Numbered from the stretch's first letter, positions 10,158 to 18,910 are shown. The stretch: 64,000 bases of DNA from Salmonella enterica subsp. enterica serovar Typhimurium str. LT2 (GCF_000006945.2 NC_003197.2:682001-746000), one strand, 5' to 3'. Numbers and translations: made by a program. The notes: a model not told the origin generated them from the sequence alone.

Positions 10158-10730
10158 ATGTATGTTGCGATGATCATCAGAAAGTATTTTCTTATTATTG
10201 CTCTCCTTTTGATGCCATGGCTGGCTATTCCTTCAGTCTCTGCGGCGGATAAAGGGGGGTTTAACACGTTTACCGATAACGTCGCAGAAACGTGGCGACA
10301 GCCTGAGCATTATGATTTGTATGTCCCCGCCATTACCTGGCATGCGCGCTTTGCCTACGATAAAGAGAAAACGGATCGCTATAACGAGCGGCCGTGGGGC
10401 GTTGGTTTTGGTCAGTCCCGCTGGGACGACAAAGGCAACTGGCATGGCCTCTATATGATGGCCTTTAAAGATTCATTTAACAAATGGGAACCCATAGGCG
10501 GTTATGGCTGGGAAAAAACCTGGCGACCGCTGGAAGACGATAATTTTCGCCTTGGACTGGGCTTTACCGCAGGCGTTACCGCGCGCGACAACTGGAATTA
10601 TATTCCCATCCCTGTGCTGTTGCCTTTAGCGTCGATAGGCTATGGTCCCGCTACCTTTCAGATGACCTACATTCCGGGTTCGTATAACAACGGAAACGTC
10701 TATTTCGCCTGGATGCGTTTCCAGTTTTGA
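10158..10730 (+). CDS. pagP: Lipid A palmitoyltransferase PagP
   Basis: PagP (190 aa) is an outer-membrane beta-barrel enzyme that moves palmitate from phospholipids to lipid A, giving resistance to cationic antimicrobial peptides. A signal peptide with cleavage after SVSA (near residue 29) is visible. Family catalytic residues are present: His in EHYDLY and Asp-Ser in FKDSFNKW. The C-terminus ends in aromatic WMRFQF, typical of outer-membrane barrels. The ATG at 10158 is preferred over an in-frame TTG at 10149. A PhoP-like box lies upstream. Confidence 0.96.
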   Translation: MYVAMIIRKYFLIIALLLMPWLAIPSVSAADKGGFNTFTDNVAETWRQPEHYDLYVPAITWHARFAYDKEKTDRYNERPWGVGFGQSRWDDKGNWHGLYMMAFKDSFNKWEPIGGYGWEKTWRPLEDDNFRLGLGFTAGVTARDNWNYIPIPVLLPLASIGYGPATFQMTYIPGSYNNGNVYFAWMRFQF

Positions 10731-10875
10731 TGGGGAAGGGTATGCTTCAGTTGTGAATTAAAAAGTCTTAAAAAACAATAAGTAGATAGAGTTAGCTAAA
10801 AATTAACGCGATATTTATCACTTTTTCGCAAAGTTCGACTGGACAAAATGCATCACAATTGTTGTACTGGTATCC

Positions 10876-10892
10876 GACACAGCATTTGTGTC
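10876..10892 (+). other. Small hairpin in the cspE leader
   Basis: GACACA and TGTGTC form a 6-bp stem with a 5-base loop, followed by TATTTTTC, 25 bases before the cspE start. It may act in the leader RNA (structure or weak termination); function is not known from sequence. Confidence 0.35.
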
Positions 10893-10917
10893 TATTTTTC
10901 ATGTAAAGGTAATTTTG

Positions 10918-11127
10918 ATGTCTAAGATTAAAGGTAACGTTAAGTGGTTTAATGAATCCAAAGGATTCGGTTTCATTACTCCGGAAGATGGCAGCAAAGA
11001 CGTGTTTGTACACTTCTCTGCAATCCAGACCAATGGTTTTAAAACTCTGGCTGAAGGTCAGCGCGTAGAGTTCGAAATCACTAACGGTGCCAAAGGCCCT
11101 TCCGCTGCAAACGTAACTGCTCTGTAA
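10918..11127 (+). CDS. cspE: Cold-shock-family RNA chaperone CspE
   Basis: CspE (69 aa) is a constitutive cold-shock-domain protein that binds and melts RNA and can act as an antiterminator. RNP1 (KGFGFI, near residues 16-21) and RNP2 (VFVHF, near 30-34) are intact. The start is the ATG at 10918 following AAAGGTAA; the longer in-frame extension to 10888 is rejected because it runs through the leader hairpin. The gene is followed at once by a strong intrinsic terminator. Confidence 0.97.
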   Translation: MSKIKGNVKWFNESKGFGFITPEDGSKDVFVHFSAIQTNGFKTLAEGQRVEFEITNGAKGPSAANVTAL

Positions 11128-11154
11128 GCATACGTCCGACAGCAAGATTTCAAA

Positions 11155-11180
11155 ACCCGCCCTTTCGGCGGGTTTTTTTT
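11155..11180 (+). terminator. Intrinsic terminator of cspE
   Basis: ACCCGCC (11155-11161), loop CTTTC, GGCGGGT (11167-11173), then eight T residues. It also lies at the end of the convergent crcB gene and the A-run on the left side could serve that direction. Confidence 0.9.
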
Positions 11181-11184
11181 GCGC

Positions 11185-11568
11185 TTAACGCGCCGCTGCG
11201 GCGGAAAATAGCCAGAATGCCAGCGCCGTCATGGCAAACGAACCTAACAGGTTAATCAGCACATTCAGCAGCGCCCAGCCAAAGCGCCCCTCTTGCAGCA
11301 AGAATACCACTTCGGCAGAAAAAGTAGAAAAGGTCGTCAGGCCGCCGCAAAAGCCGGTTGTGATGAGCACTTTCCACATCGGATCGATATGTGTCATGCG
11401 GTTAAACCAGGCGAACCCCATGCCGATAATAAACGCGCCAAGCAAATTTGCTGTTAGCGTACCGATGGGAATCGCCTGATGAAGCGGATTAAAACGCATA
11501 CTGAGCATCCACCGGGCTACGCTCCCCGTTCCACCGCCGATAAAAACTGCTAAAAGAAGCTGTAACAC
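11185..11568 (-). CDS. crcB: Fluoride ion channel CrcB (FluC)
   Basis: CrcB (127 aa) is a small dual-topology membrane protein that dimerises into a fluoride exporter. Four hydrophobic helices are visible, and the family signatures GGxxGSVARW (residues 11-20), the TANLLGAF segment and the [13 protein letters not shown] motif near residue 75 (phenylalanine and serine/threonine ion track) are intact. No fluoride riboswitch consensus is apparent upstream. It is transcribed convergently to cspE. Confidence 0.95.
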
Positions 11569-11658
11569 TGCCGAATCCTTTATTTAATTGCTATACAAGA
11601 GGAGTGTAACGCCGAACACGCATAATTGGCGAGTCCTGACAGAGGTGTGGGAGGGGAT

Positions 11659-12447
11659 ATGTTCGTTGCAGCCGGGCAGTTTGTGGTGAGTTCTGTATGG
11701 GAAGAGAATGCGCAAGTTTGCGTTTCGTTAATGGCTCAGGCGGCGGGCCGCGGCGTATCGCTTCTGGTGTTGCCTGAGGGGATATTAGCGCGAGATGACA
11801 TCGACCTTGACCTGCCGATTCGCGCCGCGCAGCCGCTGGATGGCGCGTTTATGACGCGGCTTCTGGAAGAAAGCGCTCATAATAATATGACGACGATATT
11901 CACTATCCTTGTCCCGTCAACGCCTGGACGGGCGGTTAATATGCTGGTGGCGCTACGGGCGGGTCACATTGTCGCGCGTTACGCGAAGCTGCATCTCTAT
12001 GATGCGTTTTCGATGCAAGAATCCCAAAGTATTGATGCCGGAACCGTTATCGCGCCTGTGCTGGACGTGGAGGGGGTTAAGGTGGGGCTTATGACCTGTT
12101 ATGACCTGCGCTTTCCGGACATGGCGCTAGCGCTGGCTTTACAGGGGGCTGACGTATTGGCGCTGCCGACGGGCTGGGTTCGCGGCCCGTTGAAAGAGCA
12201 GCAGTGGTCGACGCTGCTGGCGGCGAGAGCGCTGGATACCACCAGCTATATGATTGCGGCCGGGGAGTGTGGTAATCGTAATATTGGTCAAAGTCGTATT
12301 ATCGATCCGTTGGGGGTAACGATAGCCGCGGCAGCCGATCGTCCGGCGCTGATCGTCGCGGAAATATTCAGAGAACGAATAGACCAGGTGCGGGAGCAAC
12401 TTCCTCTTTTGCAGCAACGACGATTTGCGCCACCGCAATTATTATGA
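11659..12447 (+). CDS. ybeM: Nitrilase-family deaminated glutathione amidase YbeM (intact)
   Basis: YbeM (262 aa) is a carbon-nitrogen hydrolase of the Nit1 type, shown in enterobacteria to hydrolyse deaminated glutathione as a metabolite repair reaction. The catalytic triad is present: Glu40 in LPEGIL, Lys110 in YAKLHLYD and Cys147 in MTCYDLRFPD. The ATG at 11659 follows GAGGGG; an upstream TTG at 11626 would add 11 residues. In E. coli K-12 the gene is described as truncated, whereas here it is full length. Confidence 0.9.
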   Translation: MFVAAGQFVVSSVWEENAQVCVSLMAQAAGRGVSLLVLPEGILARDDIDLDLPIRAAQPLDGAFMTRLLEESAHNNMTTIFTILVPSTPGRAVNMLVALRAGHIVARYAKLHLYDAFSMQESQSIDAGTVIAPVLDVEGVKVGLMTCYDLRFPDMALALALQGADVLALPTGWVRGPLKEQQWSTLLAARALDTTSYMIAAGECGNRNIGQSRIIDPLGVTIAAAADRPALIVAEIFRERIDQVREQLPLLQQRRFAPPQLL

Positions 12448-12575
12448 TGTTTTTTTACGCAAAGCTTGATTCACCTTGTTACAGATTGCTATTGTGTGCG
12501 CGCGTCGAAAGACCGTTAATATTCTCAGGTTAATCCGGCGCGTTACGCAGCCTGTTTTTAGTGAAGAAGGTATCT

Positions 12576-12779
12576 ATGGGTGAGATTAGTATTACCAAAC
12601 TGCTGGTGGTTGCCGCACTGGTTGTTCTGCTGTTTGGTACCAAGAAGTTACGTACGCTGGGCGGAGACCTGGGCACGGCGATTAAAGGATTCAAGAAAGC
12701 AATGAACGATGAAGACGCGGGCGTTAAGAAAGACGTCGACGGTAGCGTTCAGGCTGAAAAACTCTCGCACAAAGAGTAA
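12576..12779 (+). CDS. tatE: Sec-independent translocase subunit TatE
   Basis: TatE (67 aa) is a TatA paralogue of the twin-arginine export system. It has one N-terminal transmembrane helix (ISITKLLVVAALVVLLFG), the conserved FGTKKL hinge and an amphipathic helix (GGDLGTAIKGFKKAM), followed by a charged tail. The start is the ATG at 12576; an in-frame GTG at 12561 would add five residues not found in the family. Confidence 0.95.
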   Translation: MGEISITKLLVVAALVVLLFGTKKLRTLGGDLGTAIKGFKKAMNDEDAGVKKDVDGSVQAEKLSHKE

Positions 12780-12811
12780 TTGCGCGATGCGCTTGCTCCG
12801 CAGAGTAAAAA

Positions 12812-12836
12812 AACCGGCGAGTTGCCGGTTTTTTTT
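12812..12836 (+). terminator. Intrinsic terminator of tatE
   Basis: AACCGGC (12812-12818), loop GAGTT, GCCGGTT (12824-12830), followed by a run of T. A-residues upstream make it able to work for the convergent lipA as well. Confidence 0.88.
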
Positions 12837-12864
12837 GCCTGAAATGTAAGCGTCTATTACACGA

Positions 12865-13830
12865 TCATTTCACTTCCATGCCTTTGGCCTGGAGATCAGC
12901 ATGGTACGAAGAACGTACAAAGGGGCCACAGGCGGCATGGGTAAAGCCCATCGCCAGGGCTTCCGCTTTCATCTCGTCAAACTCTTCCGGGCTGACATAA
13001 CGCTGTACCGGCAGGTGATGGCGGCTTGGCTGTAGATACTGACCAAGCGTCAGCATGGTAACGCCGTGACGGCGTAAGTCGCGCATAACCTCAATGATTT
13101 CCGCATTGGTTTCGCCTAAGCCCACCATCAGACCCGATTTTGTCGGAATTTCCGGGTGCGCTTCTTTGAAGCGTTCCAGTAATTTCAGCGACCAGTTGTA
13201 ATCGGCGCCCGGACGAACCTGGCGGTAAATACGCGGCACGTTTTCCAGGTTGTGGTTAAACACATCCGGCGGCGTCGCGTTAAGGATATCCAGCGCGCGA
13301 TCCATACGTCCACGGAAGTCTGGCACCAGGGTCTCTATTTTTATCTCCGGGCTTTTGGCACGGATGGCGGTGATGCAGTCAGCAAAATGCTGGGCGCCGC
13401 CGTCACGCAGATCGTCACGGTCGACAGAGGTGATGACCACATAGCGTAGCGCCATGTCGGCGATCGTTTGCGCCAGTTTCTGCGGCTCTTCCGCATCCGG
13501 CGCAACGGGGCGGCCATGGGCGACATCACAGAACGGACAGCGGCGAGTGCAAATGGCCCCAAGGATCATAAACGTAGCGGTACCGTGGTTGAAACATTCA
13601 GCCAGGTTTGGGCAAGATGCTTCCTCGCAGACAGAATGCAGGCCATTTTTGCGCATTGCGGCTTTGATGCCCTGGATACGGGTAGAATCCGCCGGAAGTT
13701 TTATTTTCATCCATTCCGGTTTACGTAGTAGAGCGTCGCGCTCTGTGACCACATTTTTAACCGGGATAAGAGCCATCTTATCGGCATCGCGGTATTTTAC
13801 ACCGCGTTCCATCACAATGGGTTTACTCAT
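12865..13830 (-). CDS. lipA: Lipoyl synthase LipA
   Basis: LipA (321 aa) is a radical SAM enzyme that inserts two sulfur atoms into protein-bound octanoyl groups to make lipoate. Both cluster motifs are intact: the auxiliary cluster [12 protein letters not shown] and the radical [11 protein letters not shown], plus the C-terminal RSSYHA whose serine ligates the auxiliary cluster. Length equals the E. coli enzyme. It works with LipB, encoded about 1.5 kb away on the same strand beyond ybeF. Confidence 0.97.
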
Positions 13831-14035
13831 AGCGTGCGTGTTCCAGTTGCGAATAACGAAGGAAAGCGTTTCAATTCAAGGGAAAGTTGTATTTATCAAC
13901 TATTTTTGAATTTGTGACACGCAGTATATCATTGATAAGGGCCATAAAGCAGCCTGACAGCCCGGCAAAATGTAAAATAGTTGTTGTTTTGTGCTGTTTG
14001 CCCATATCTTCCGTGACCTGAATGCAACATTTTTG

Positions 14036-14989
14036 TCAGAACGCCTCACGGATGATATCAATGACGTTCTCCAGCACCGGATCGCGCAGACTCAGTTTAT
14101 TGTAATGCAGCGAGAACTCGACCTGTTCACTATTCACCGGCGCGTAGGGAAGGCGCTCAAGCGGCCAGCAGCGGCTAAATAAGTCGTAGAAGCGGGTGGG
14201 CATCAGTCCCAGCAGATCGCTGCTGGCGATCAGCGAGGCAATGGTAAAAATATTGTAGCTGCTAAAACTGATTTGCTGATCGGGAAATGTCTCCTGCAGT
14301 CGCTGGCGCAGCAGGGAAAGATGTTGTCCCTCCAGCATCAGAAAGGTGTGATCCGCGCTGTTCAGTCTCTCTTCAGTAATGGCGTTCGCCAGACACGGGT
14401 GATGCTGGCGGCAGACAATCTCAAGCGTATCGCTAAACAGGACGTGATGCTGGATGCTCCGGTTGTTATAGCTATGGGTATTGATAATGAGATCGGTCTG
14501 AAACTGACTAAGCTGGCTTTCGGCATCGTCTACCGGAATGTTGCGCAGCAAAAGCTGAGGATAACGCGGCCTGATGGCCTGGTAAATAATCGGCATCACT
14601 AGCGCGCCGACCGAAGGCGTCGTGCCAATTGTAATGGTGCGTTGCTTATCATAGCTGCCCGTAAGATCCAGGGCGCCAAGAATAGATTCCAGCCCCTGGC
14701 TGATGTATTCGTGCAGATGCGTAGCATACGTCGTGGGCGTTACGCCCTGGCCTTTGCGAATAAACAGCGGATCGGGAAATATAGTCCGTAATTTTTGAAT
14801 GGACTGGCTAATGGCTGACGGCGTCAGGTTAAGAATTTTCGCTGCATTGACGATCCCTTTATGGACATATACGGCCTCGAAAATCGTCAACAGATTGAGG
14901 TCAATATTTCTCAGTGTTCTGAAAATTTGCGGTTTGTCCTGTAGGTGTTGATCGGCCGGTTGTCTTTCTGCCTGATTATTATCACTCAC
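14036..14989 (-). CDS. ybeF: LysR-family regulator YbeF
   Basis: YbeF (317 aa) is a LysR-type transcription factor of unknown target. The N-terminal winged helix-turn-helix covers about residues 27-85 (LLTIFEAVYVHKGIVNAAKI, then LTPSAISQSIQKLR), with the remainder a periplasmic-binding-protein-like effector domain. The DNA-binding part is very close to E. coli YbeF, while the effector domain appears more diverged as I recall it, which may mean a different ligand. It sits between lipA and lipB. Confidence 0.85.
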   Translation of the reverse strand: MSDNNQAERQPADQHLQDKPQIFRTLRNIDLNLLTIFEAVYVHKGIVNAAKILNLTPSAISQSIQKLRTIFPDPLFIRKGQGVTPTTYATHLHEYISQGLESILGALDLTGSYDKQRTITIGTTPSVGALVMPIIYQAIRPRYPQLLLRNIPVDDAESQLSQFQTDLIINTHSYNNRSIQHHVLFSDTLEIVCRQHHPCLANAITEERLNSADHTFLMLEGQHLSLLRQRLQETFPDQQISFSSYNIFTIASLIASSDLLGLMPTRFYDLFSRCWPLERLPYAPVNSEQVEFSLHYNKLSLRDPVLENVIDIIREAF

Positions 14990-15290
14990 GCTCTGGCTCC
15001 GAATTCATTCGTATTATGAATAATAGATGAAATAGTATATTTTGCATTTATGGGTTGGTTTTAAAATTACTCTTATGAATGTATTTTTAGTCATTTCAAT
15101 AAGATAAGTAACAGCAAGGCCGGGATTTTGTTCACGGAAAATTCCTCATCATGAGGACTGAAGAGGCCATGCCGCCTGGCGGCTACAGCAGGGATATAAC
15201 GAAAATATAGAAAGCGGGGGGAGAAGTAAAGCATTCAAATCATATATGATTAATGACCCATAAATTTCTTGGGCCATTATATTTTACGCA
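14990..15290. other. Intergenic region lipB-ybeF
   Basis: About 300 bp without a gene, AT-rich. It holds the ybeF promoter region on its left, a short GCCGCC/GGCGGC inverted repeat near 15171-15183, and an imperfect stem (GACCCA/TGGGCC near 15254-15276) just after the lipB stop that may be a weak lipB terminator. No reading frame with a ribosome binding site was seen. Confidence 0.5.
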
Positions 15291-15932
15291 TTAAGCAGCA
15301 ATATATTCATACGGTGGATTATTTAGCAGAGCTAAAATATTCGCCAGCAAGCGGGGCGCAATATTATCCGTGGTAGCATCTTCCTTCCACTGCGTTATTT
15401 TGGCCATTTCCATGCCGGCATAACCACACGGGTTGATACGCAGGAAAGGAGAAAGATCCATGTTAACGTTTAGCGCTAAACCGTGGAATGAGCAGCCGCG
15501 ACGGATACGTAAACCCAGCGAGCAGATTTTCTTTTCACCCACGTAGACGCCCGGCGCATCGGCGCGCGGATGCGCCTCAATACCAATTTCAGCCAGCGTA
15601 TTCACCACGGTCTGTTCAAGTAGGGTGACTAAATCACGCACGCCCAGTTTACGTCGTTTCAGGTTAAGTAAAACGTACATTACCTGTTGGCCCGGACCAT
15701 GATAGGTCACCTGTCCTCCACGATCGCTCTGCACAACGGGAATATCGCCAGGCATCAATATATGTTCCGCTTTACCGGCCTGGCCCTGGGTAAACACCGG
15801 GTAATGCTCAACCAACCAGATTTCATCATGGCTGTTTTCATCGCGCATATCGGTAAAGTTATGCATGGCCTGAGAGATAGCTTCATAGGGCTGAAGGCCG
15901 AGCTGGCGGACAAGGATTTTATCCTGATACAA
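15291..15932 (-). CDS. lipB: Octanoyltransferase LipB (TTG start)
   Basis: LipB (213 aa) transfers octanoate from acyl carrier protein to lipoyl domains of 2-oxoacid dehydrogenases, the step before LipA. The signature SDRGGQVTYHGPGQ near residue 70 and the catalytic Cys in NPCGYAGM with the Lys in CSLGLRIRRG region are present. The frame that matches E. coli LipB begins MYQDKILVRQ at a TTG codon (15932-15930); no ATG or GTG fits the conserved N-terminus, so the TTG start is favoured. Confidence 0.94.
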   Translation of the reverse strand: MYQDKILVRQLGLQPYEAISQAMHNFTDMRDENSHDEIWLVEHYPVFTQGQAGKAEHILMPGDIPVVQSDRGGQVTYHGPGQQVMYVLLNLKRRKLGVRDLVTLLEQTVVNTLAEIGIEAHPRADAPGVYVGEKKICSLGLRIRRGCSFHGLALNVNMDLSPFLRINPCGYAGMEMAKITQWKEDATTDNIAPRLLANILALLNNPPYEYIAA

Positions 15933-15995
15933 AACGGCATCTCCGTAGAGAATGAAAAAAGAGAGGAAAGTATATCACAGCGGGGGAGGCGGGGA

Positions 15996-16019
15996 GTTAC
16001 CCGGATAAGACCGGGTAAC
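15996..16019 (-). other. Hairpin between ybeD and lipB
   Basis: A perfect 9-bp inverted repeat (GTTACCCGG and CCGGGTAAC, 6-base loop) lies 12 bp after the ybeD stop, in the transcript leading to lipB. There is no T-run after it in the direction of transcription, so it looks like an RNA-stability or attenuating structure rather than a full terminator. Confidence 0.5.
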
Positions 16020-16031
16020 CGTCTGGATGTA

Positions 16032-16295
16032 TTACAATACCATTCGCACGATATCAATATTGCCCAGTTCTTCGTACAGCGTTTCAACCTGTTCAATATG
16101 GGTGGCATTAATGGTGATAGAGACCGAGTGGTAGTTGCCTTTGCTGCTCGGTTTTACCGTCGGAGAGTAATCACCAGGCGCATGGCGCTGTACCACTTCA
16201 ACCACCTGATCAACCAGCTCAGGTAACGCCTGCCCCATTACTTTGTAAGTAAATGGCGTAGGGAATTCAAGCAGTTCGTTAAGTTTGGTTTTCAT
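16032..16295 (-). CDS. ybeD: DUF493 family protein YbeD
   Basis: YbeD (87 aa) is a conserved small cytoplasmic protein with an ACT-like alpha/beta fold (DUF493) and no proven biochemical role. The start chosen is the ATG at 16295 (MKTKLNELLEFP), matching the E. coli length; an upstream start at 16328 would run into the dacA terminator. It lies between dacA and lipB, all leftward, but the terminator at 16327-16350 separates it from dacA. Confidence 0.92.
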   Translation of the reverse strand: MKTKLNELLEFPTPFTYKVMGQALPELVDQVVEVVQRHAPGDYSPTVKPSSKGNYHSVSITINATHIEQVETLYEELGNIDIVRMVL

Positions 16296-16314
16296 GTCAG
16301 CTCCGGCATTACGT

Positions 16315-16350
16315 AAAAAAAATAACAACTCCCGCCACAGGGCGGGAGTT
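16315..16350 (-). terminator. Intrinsic terminator of dacA
   Basis: On the minus strand, AACTCCCGCC, loop CTGT, GGCGGGAGTT (16350-16327), followed by GTTATTTTTTTT. The 10-bp perfect stem and U-rich tail lie 54 bp after the dacA stop. Confidence 0.9.
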
Positions 16351-16403
16351 TTACTGATGCATAGTATATGGGGACGAAAATCACACTTTCAAGCGTTCAA
16401 TTT

Positions 16404-17615
16404 TTATCCAAACCAGTGATGGAACATTAATTTAATGTAATCAATGATTTTACCGAAGAAGTTCCCTTCCGGGATCTCTTGCAGTACGACCAGCGGACGC
16501 TGCTCGATGGTTTTACCGTCCAGCTGGAAGTTGATGGTGCCGACCACCTGGTTTTTCTGCAGCGGCGCGTGCAGTTCTGCGGTATTCAGTACATAGCTCG
16601 CTTTCAAATCTTTCATGCGACCGCGAGGGATCGTCAGGTAAACGTCTTTATCGACGCCCAGCGAGGCGCGATCGGTATTACCAAACCAGGCGGGTTCAGA
16701 GGCGAACTCTTTACCAGCCTTCAGCGGATTAACGGTTTCAAAGAAACGGAAGCCCCACGTCAGCAGTTTTTTGCTTTCTGTTTCACGGCCTTTATAGGTC
16801 CGTCCGCCCATCACGGCGGAAATCAATCGCATCTGGCCTTCGGTTGCGGAAGCGACCAGATTATAGCCCGCTTTGCTGGTATGGCCGGTTTTGATGCCGT
16901 CCACATTCAGGCTGTTATCCCACAGCAGACCGTTACGGTTTAACTGGCGAATGCCGTTAAAGGTGAACTCTTTTTCTTTATAAACGGCATATTCGTTCGG
17001 CACATCGCGAATTAACGCCTGACCAATCAGCGCCATATCGCGAGCTGAACTGTATTGTCCGTCGGCGTCCAGGCCGTGTACGGTCTGGAAGTGGGTATTT
17101 TTCAGCCCCAACGCGTTCACATAGCTGTTCATCAGCCCGACGAAAGCATCCTGGCTACCGGCGGCGAAATCAGCCATCGCCACACAGGCGTCATTGCCGG
17201 ATTGCAGATTGATGCCGCGTATCAACTGAGAGACCGGTACCTGCATTCCCGGCTTGAGGAACATCAGCGAGGAGCCTTTAAATACCGGATTGCCGGTGGC
17301 CCAGGCGTCATTACCGACGGTAACCAGGTCGGTTTCTTTAAATTTACCCGCTTTCATTGCCTGTCCGATGACGTAACTGGTCATCATCTTCGTCAGACTA
17401 GCCGGGTCGCGACGTTCGTCGGCGTTTTGTTCCGCCAGAACTTTGCCGGAGTTGTAGTCGATCAGGATGTAGGATTCCGCATCGATCTGCGGAACGCCCG
17501 GGATCATAGTTTTGATATTCAGGTCATCGGCATGTGCGGTTGAGATAAACGCGGCACAAAGCGCCGTGGTGAGCGCCATGCGCTGCATAAAACGAGCGGA
17601 AAAAGTGGTCTTCAT
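16404..17615 (-). CDS. dacA: D-alanyl-D-alanine carboxypeptidase PBP5 (DacA)
   Basis: DacA (403 aa) trims the terminal D-Ala from peptidoglycan pentapeptides at the periplasmic face of the inner membrane. A signal peptide ends near residue 29 (STAHA). The serine-acyl motifs are intact: Ser73-x-x-Lys76 in SLTKM, SGN near residue 139, and KTG in KTGHTS near residue 242. The C-terminal amphipathic anchor (FFGKIIDYIKLMFHHWFG) is present. It begins the cluster of cell-shape genes with rlpA, mrdB and mrdA. Confidence 0.97.
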   Translation of the reverse strand: MKTTFSARFMQRMALTTALCAAFISTAHADDLNIKTMIPGVPQIDAESYILIDYNSGKVLAEQNADERRDPASLTKMMTSYVIGQAMKAGKFKETDLVTVGNDAWATGNPVFKGSSLMFLKPGMQVPVSQLIRGINLQSGNDACVAMADFAAGSQDAFVGLMNSYVNALGLKNTHFQTVHGLDADGQYSSARDMALIGQALIRDVPNEYAVYKEKEFTFNGIRQLNRNGLLWDNSLNVDGIKTGHTSKAGYNLVASATEGQMRLISAVMGGRTYKGRETESKKLLTWGFRFFETVNPLKAGKEFASEPAWFGNTDRASLGVDKDVYLTIPRGRMKDLKASYVLNTAELHAPLQKNQVVGTINFQLDGKTIEQRPLVVLQEIPEGNFFGKIIDYIKLMFHHWFG

Positions 17616-17754
17616 GGTCTGAACTACGACGTCCGTGATGAAATTAAAAAAAGAGCCCTACTATAGCAAAAGCATAACTGGCAGGCATCTGACTTTCCGC
17701 GTGACTTTGTTAATGTCATTTACAGAAATTGACAGTACAGATACCTGCGATCGG

Positions 17755-18900
17755 TTACTGCGCGCTGGCGATAAAGGACTGTAATTGTGCTTCTGTTTGC
17801 AAACGTTGCTGTAACGCGCTGGCTTCGGCTTTACTGGCAAAAGGCCCCAGTTGAATACGCCAGACCGCGCCGTTTTGTATTACGCGTCCTGGTACGCTGA
17901 ACTGCTGGCTTAAACGCTGTTGGTATTGCTGCGCACGCGTTTGATCGCTGACGGCGCCGACCTGGACGACGAAACGACCGCTCGCCGCGGCGGCTGGCGC
18001 ACTCACCGGGGCAGATACCGGGGCCGCGGCAGCAGGCGCGCTTACCGGCGTCGCAGTCGCTGGAGCCGTCGCTGGAGCCGCCACCGGCGCGGAAACCGGC
18101 GCTGGCTGTGGCGCCGGCGTCGGTTCATTACTCTCCAGCACGCCAGGCGCCAGCGTAGTCGGCGCGCCGAGGAAGCCGCTGCTGCTCACCGGCGCACCGG
18201 TGGTATCGTCACTTTTCAACGTGGAATTACTGACCGGAAGAACGTCGCCTTGCGGTTGTGCAGGTGCTGAAGAGGCGCTTCCCATTCCGCCGCTTAAATC
18301 AGGGCGCGGGGGCAGAGCGTAGGTCTGTTTCGCCACCGTCGTACAGGCCATCCCCGGGCCGGAGAGCGAACCATCCGGCGCCACGATAATGGGGTCAATC
18401 CGTACTTTAGTATTATTCGAGGTATTCAGACGATCCGCCGCTGCGCGGGACAGGGAGATGACCCGATCGGTGCCATAGGGGCCGCGATCGTTAATACGCA
18501 CGACGATCATGCGACCGTTGGCCAGGTTGGTGATTCGCGCATAGCTGGGGATAGGCAGTGTCGGATGGGCGGCGGTAAGCTGCATCGGATCGAACATCTC
18601 CCCGGAGGCGGTTAAATTACTGCCGGGTTCCGCATCATAAATAGCGGCCAGGCCAGCCTGGCTAAAGCGGGACGGGTCCTGAACGATTTTATAACTTTTA
18701 CCGTCACGCTGATAATCCTGGTTTGCGGTCGGATTCAGAGGTTCATAACGCGGTTCCGCTCCGCTGATTTCCACAGTCGGACCATTACATACCGCAGGTT
18801 GCGGCGCGACGGTGGTTTGCTGCTGACCGCCGTCATTAGTACATGCCGCGAGTAGTACTATCCCTGCCGCGACGCAGATTACAGGCAACTGCTTACGCAT
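17755..18900 (-). CDS. rlpA: Septal-ring lipoprotein RlpA
   Basis: RlpA (381 aa) is a lipoprotein with a double-psi beta-barrel RlpA domain and a C-terminal SPOR domain that binds glycan strands lacking stem peptides; in Pseudomonas it is a lytic transglycosylase. The lipobox LLAAC puts the lipidated Cys at residue 20. The RlpA domain lies near residues 80-175 (including VRINDRGPYG) and SPOR near 305-380 (GRFVVQVGAV). Between them is a long low-complexity linker rich in Ala, Pro, Val and Ser, which explains a length somewhat above the E. coli protein. Confidence 0.95.
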   Translation of the reverse strand: MRKQLPVICVAAGIVLLAACTNDGGQQQTTVAPQPAVCNGPTVEISGAEPRYEPLNPTANQDYQRDGKSYKIVQDPSRFSQAGLAAIYDAEPGSNLTASGEMFDPMQLTAAHPTLPIPSYARITNLANGRMIVVRINDRGPYGTDRVISLSRAAADRLNTSNNTKVRIDPIIVAPDGSLSGPGMACTTVAKQTYALPPRPDLSGGMGSASSAPAQPQGDVLPVSNSTLKSDDTTGAPVSSSGFLGAPTTLAPGVLESNEPTPAPQPAPVSAPVAAPATAPATATPVSAPAAAAPVSAPVSAPAAAASGRFVVQVGAVSDQTRAQQYQQRLSQQFSVPGRVIQNGAVWRIQLGPFASKAEASALQQRLQTEAQLQSFIASAQ

Positions 18901-18910
18901 TGCGCACCCC

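Noticed and set aside
11569..11658. Fluoride riboswitch in front of crcB
   Set aside because: The short interval upstream of crcB lacks the conserved GGNGAUGG-type core and pseudoknot partners.
15687..16226. 179-codon plus-strand frame opposite lipB and ybeD
   Set aside because: It covers two certain genes and a spacer hairpin on the other strand and has no ribosome binding site.
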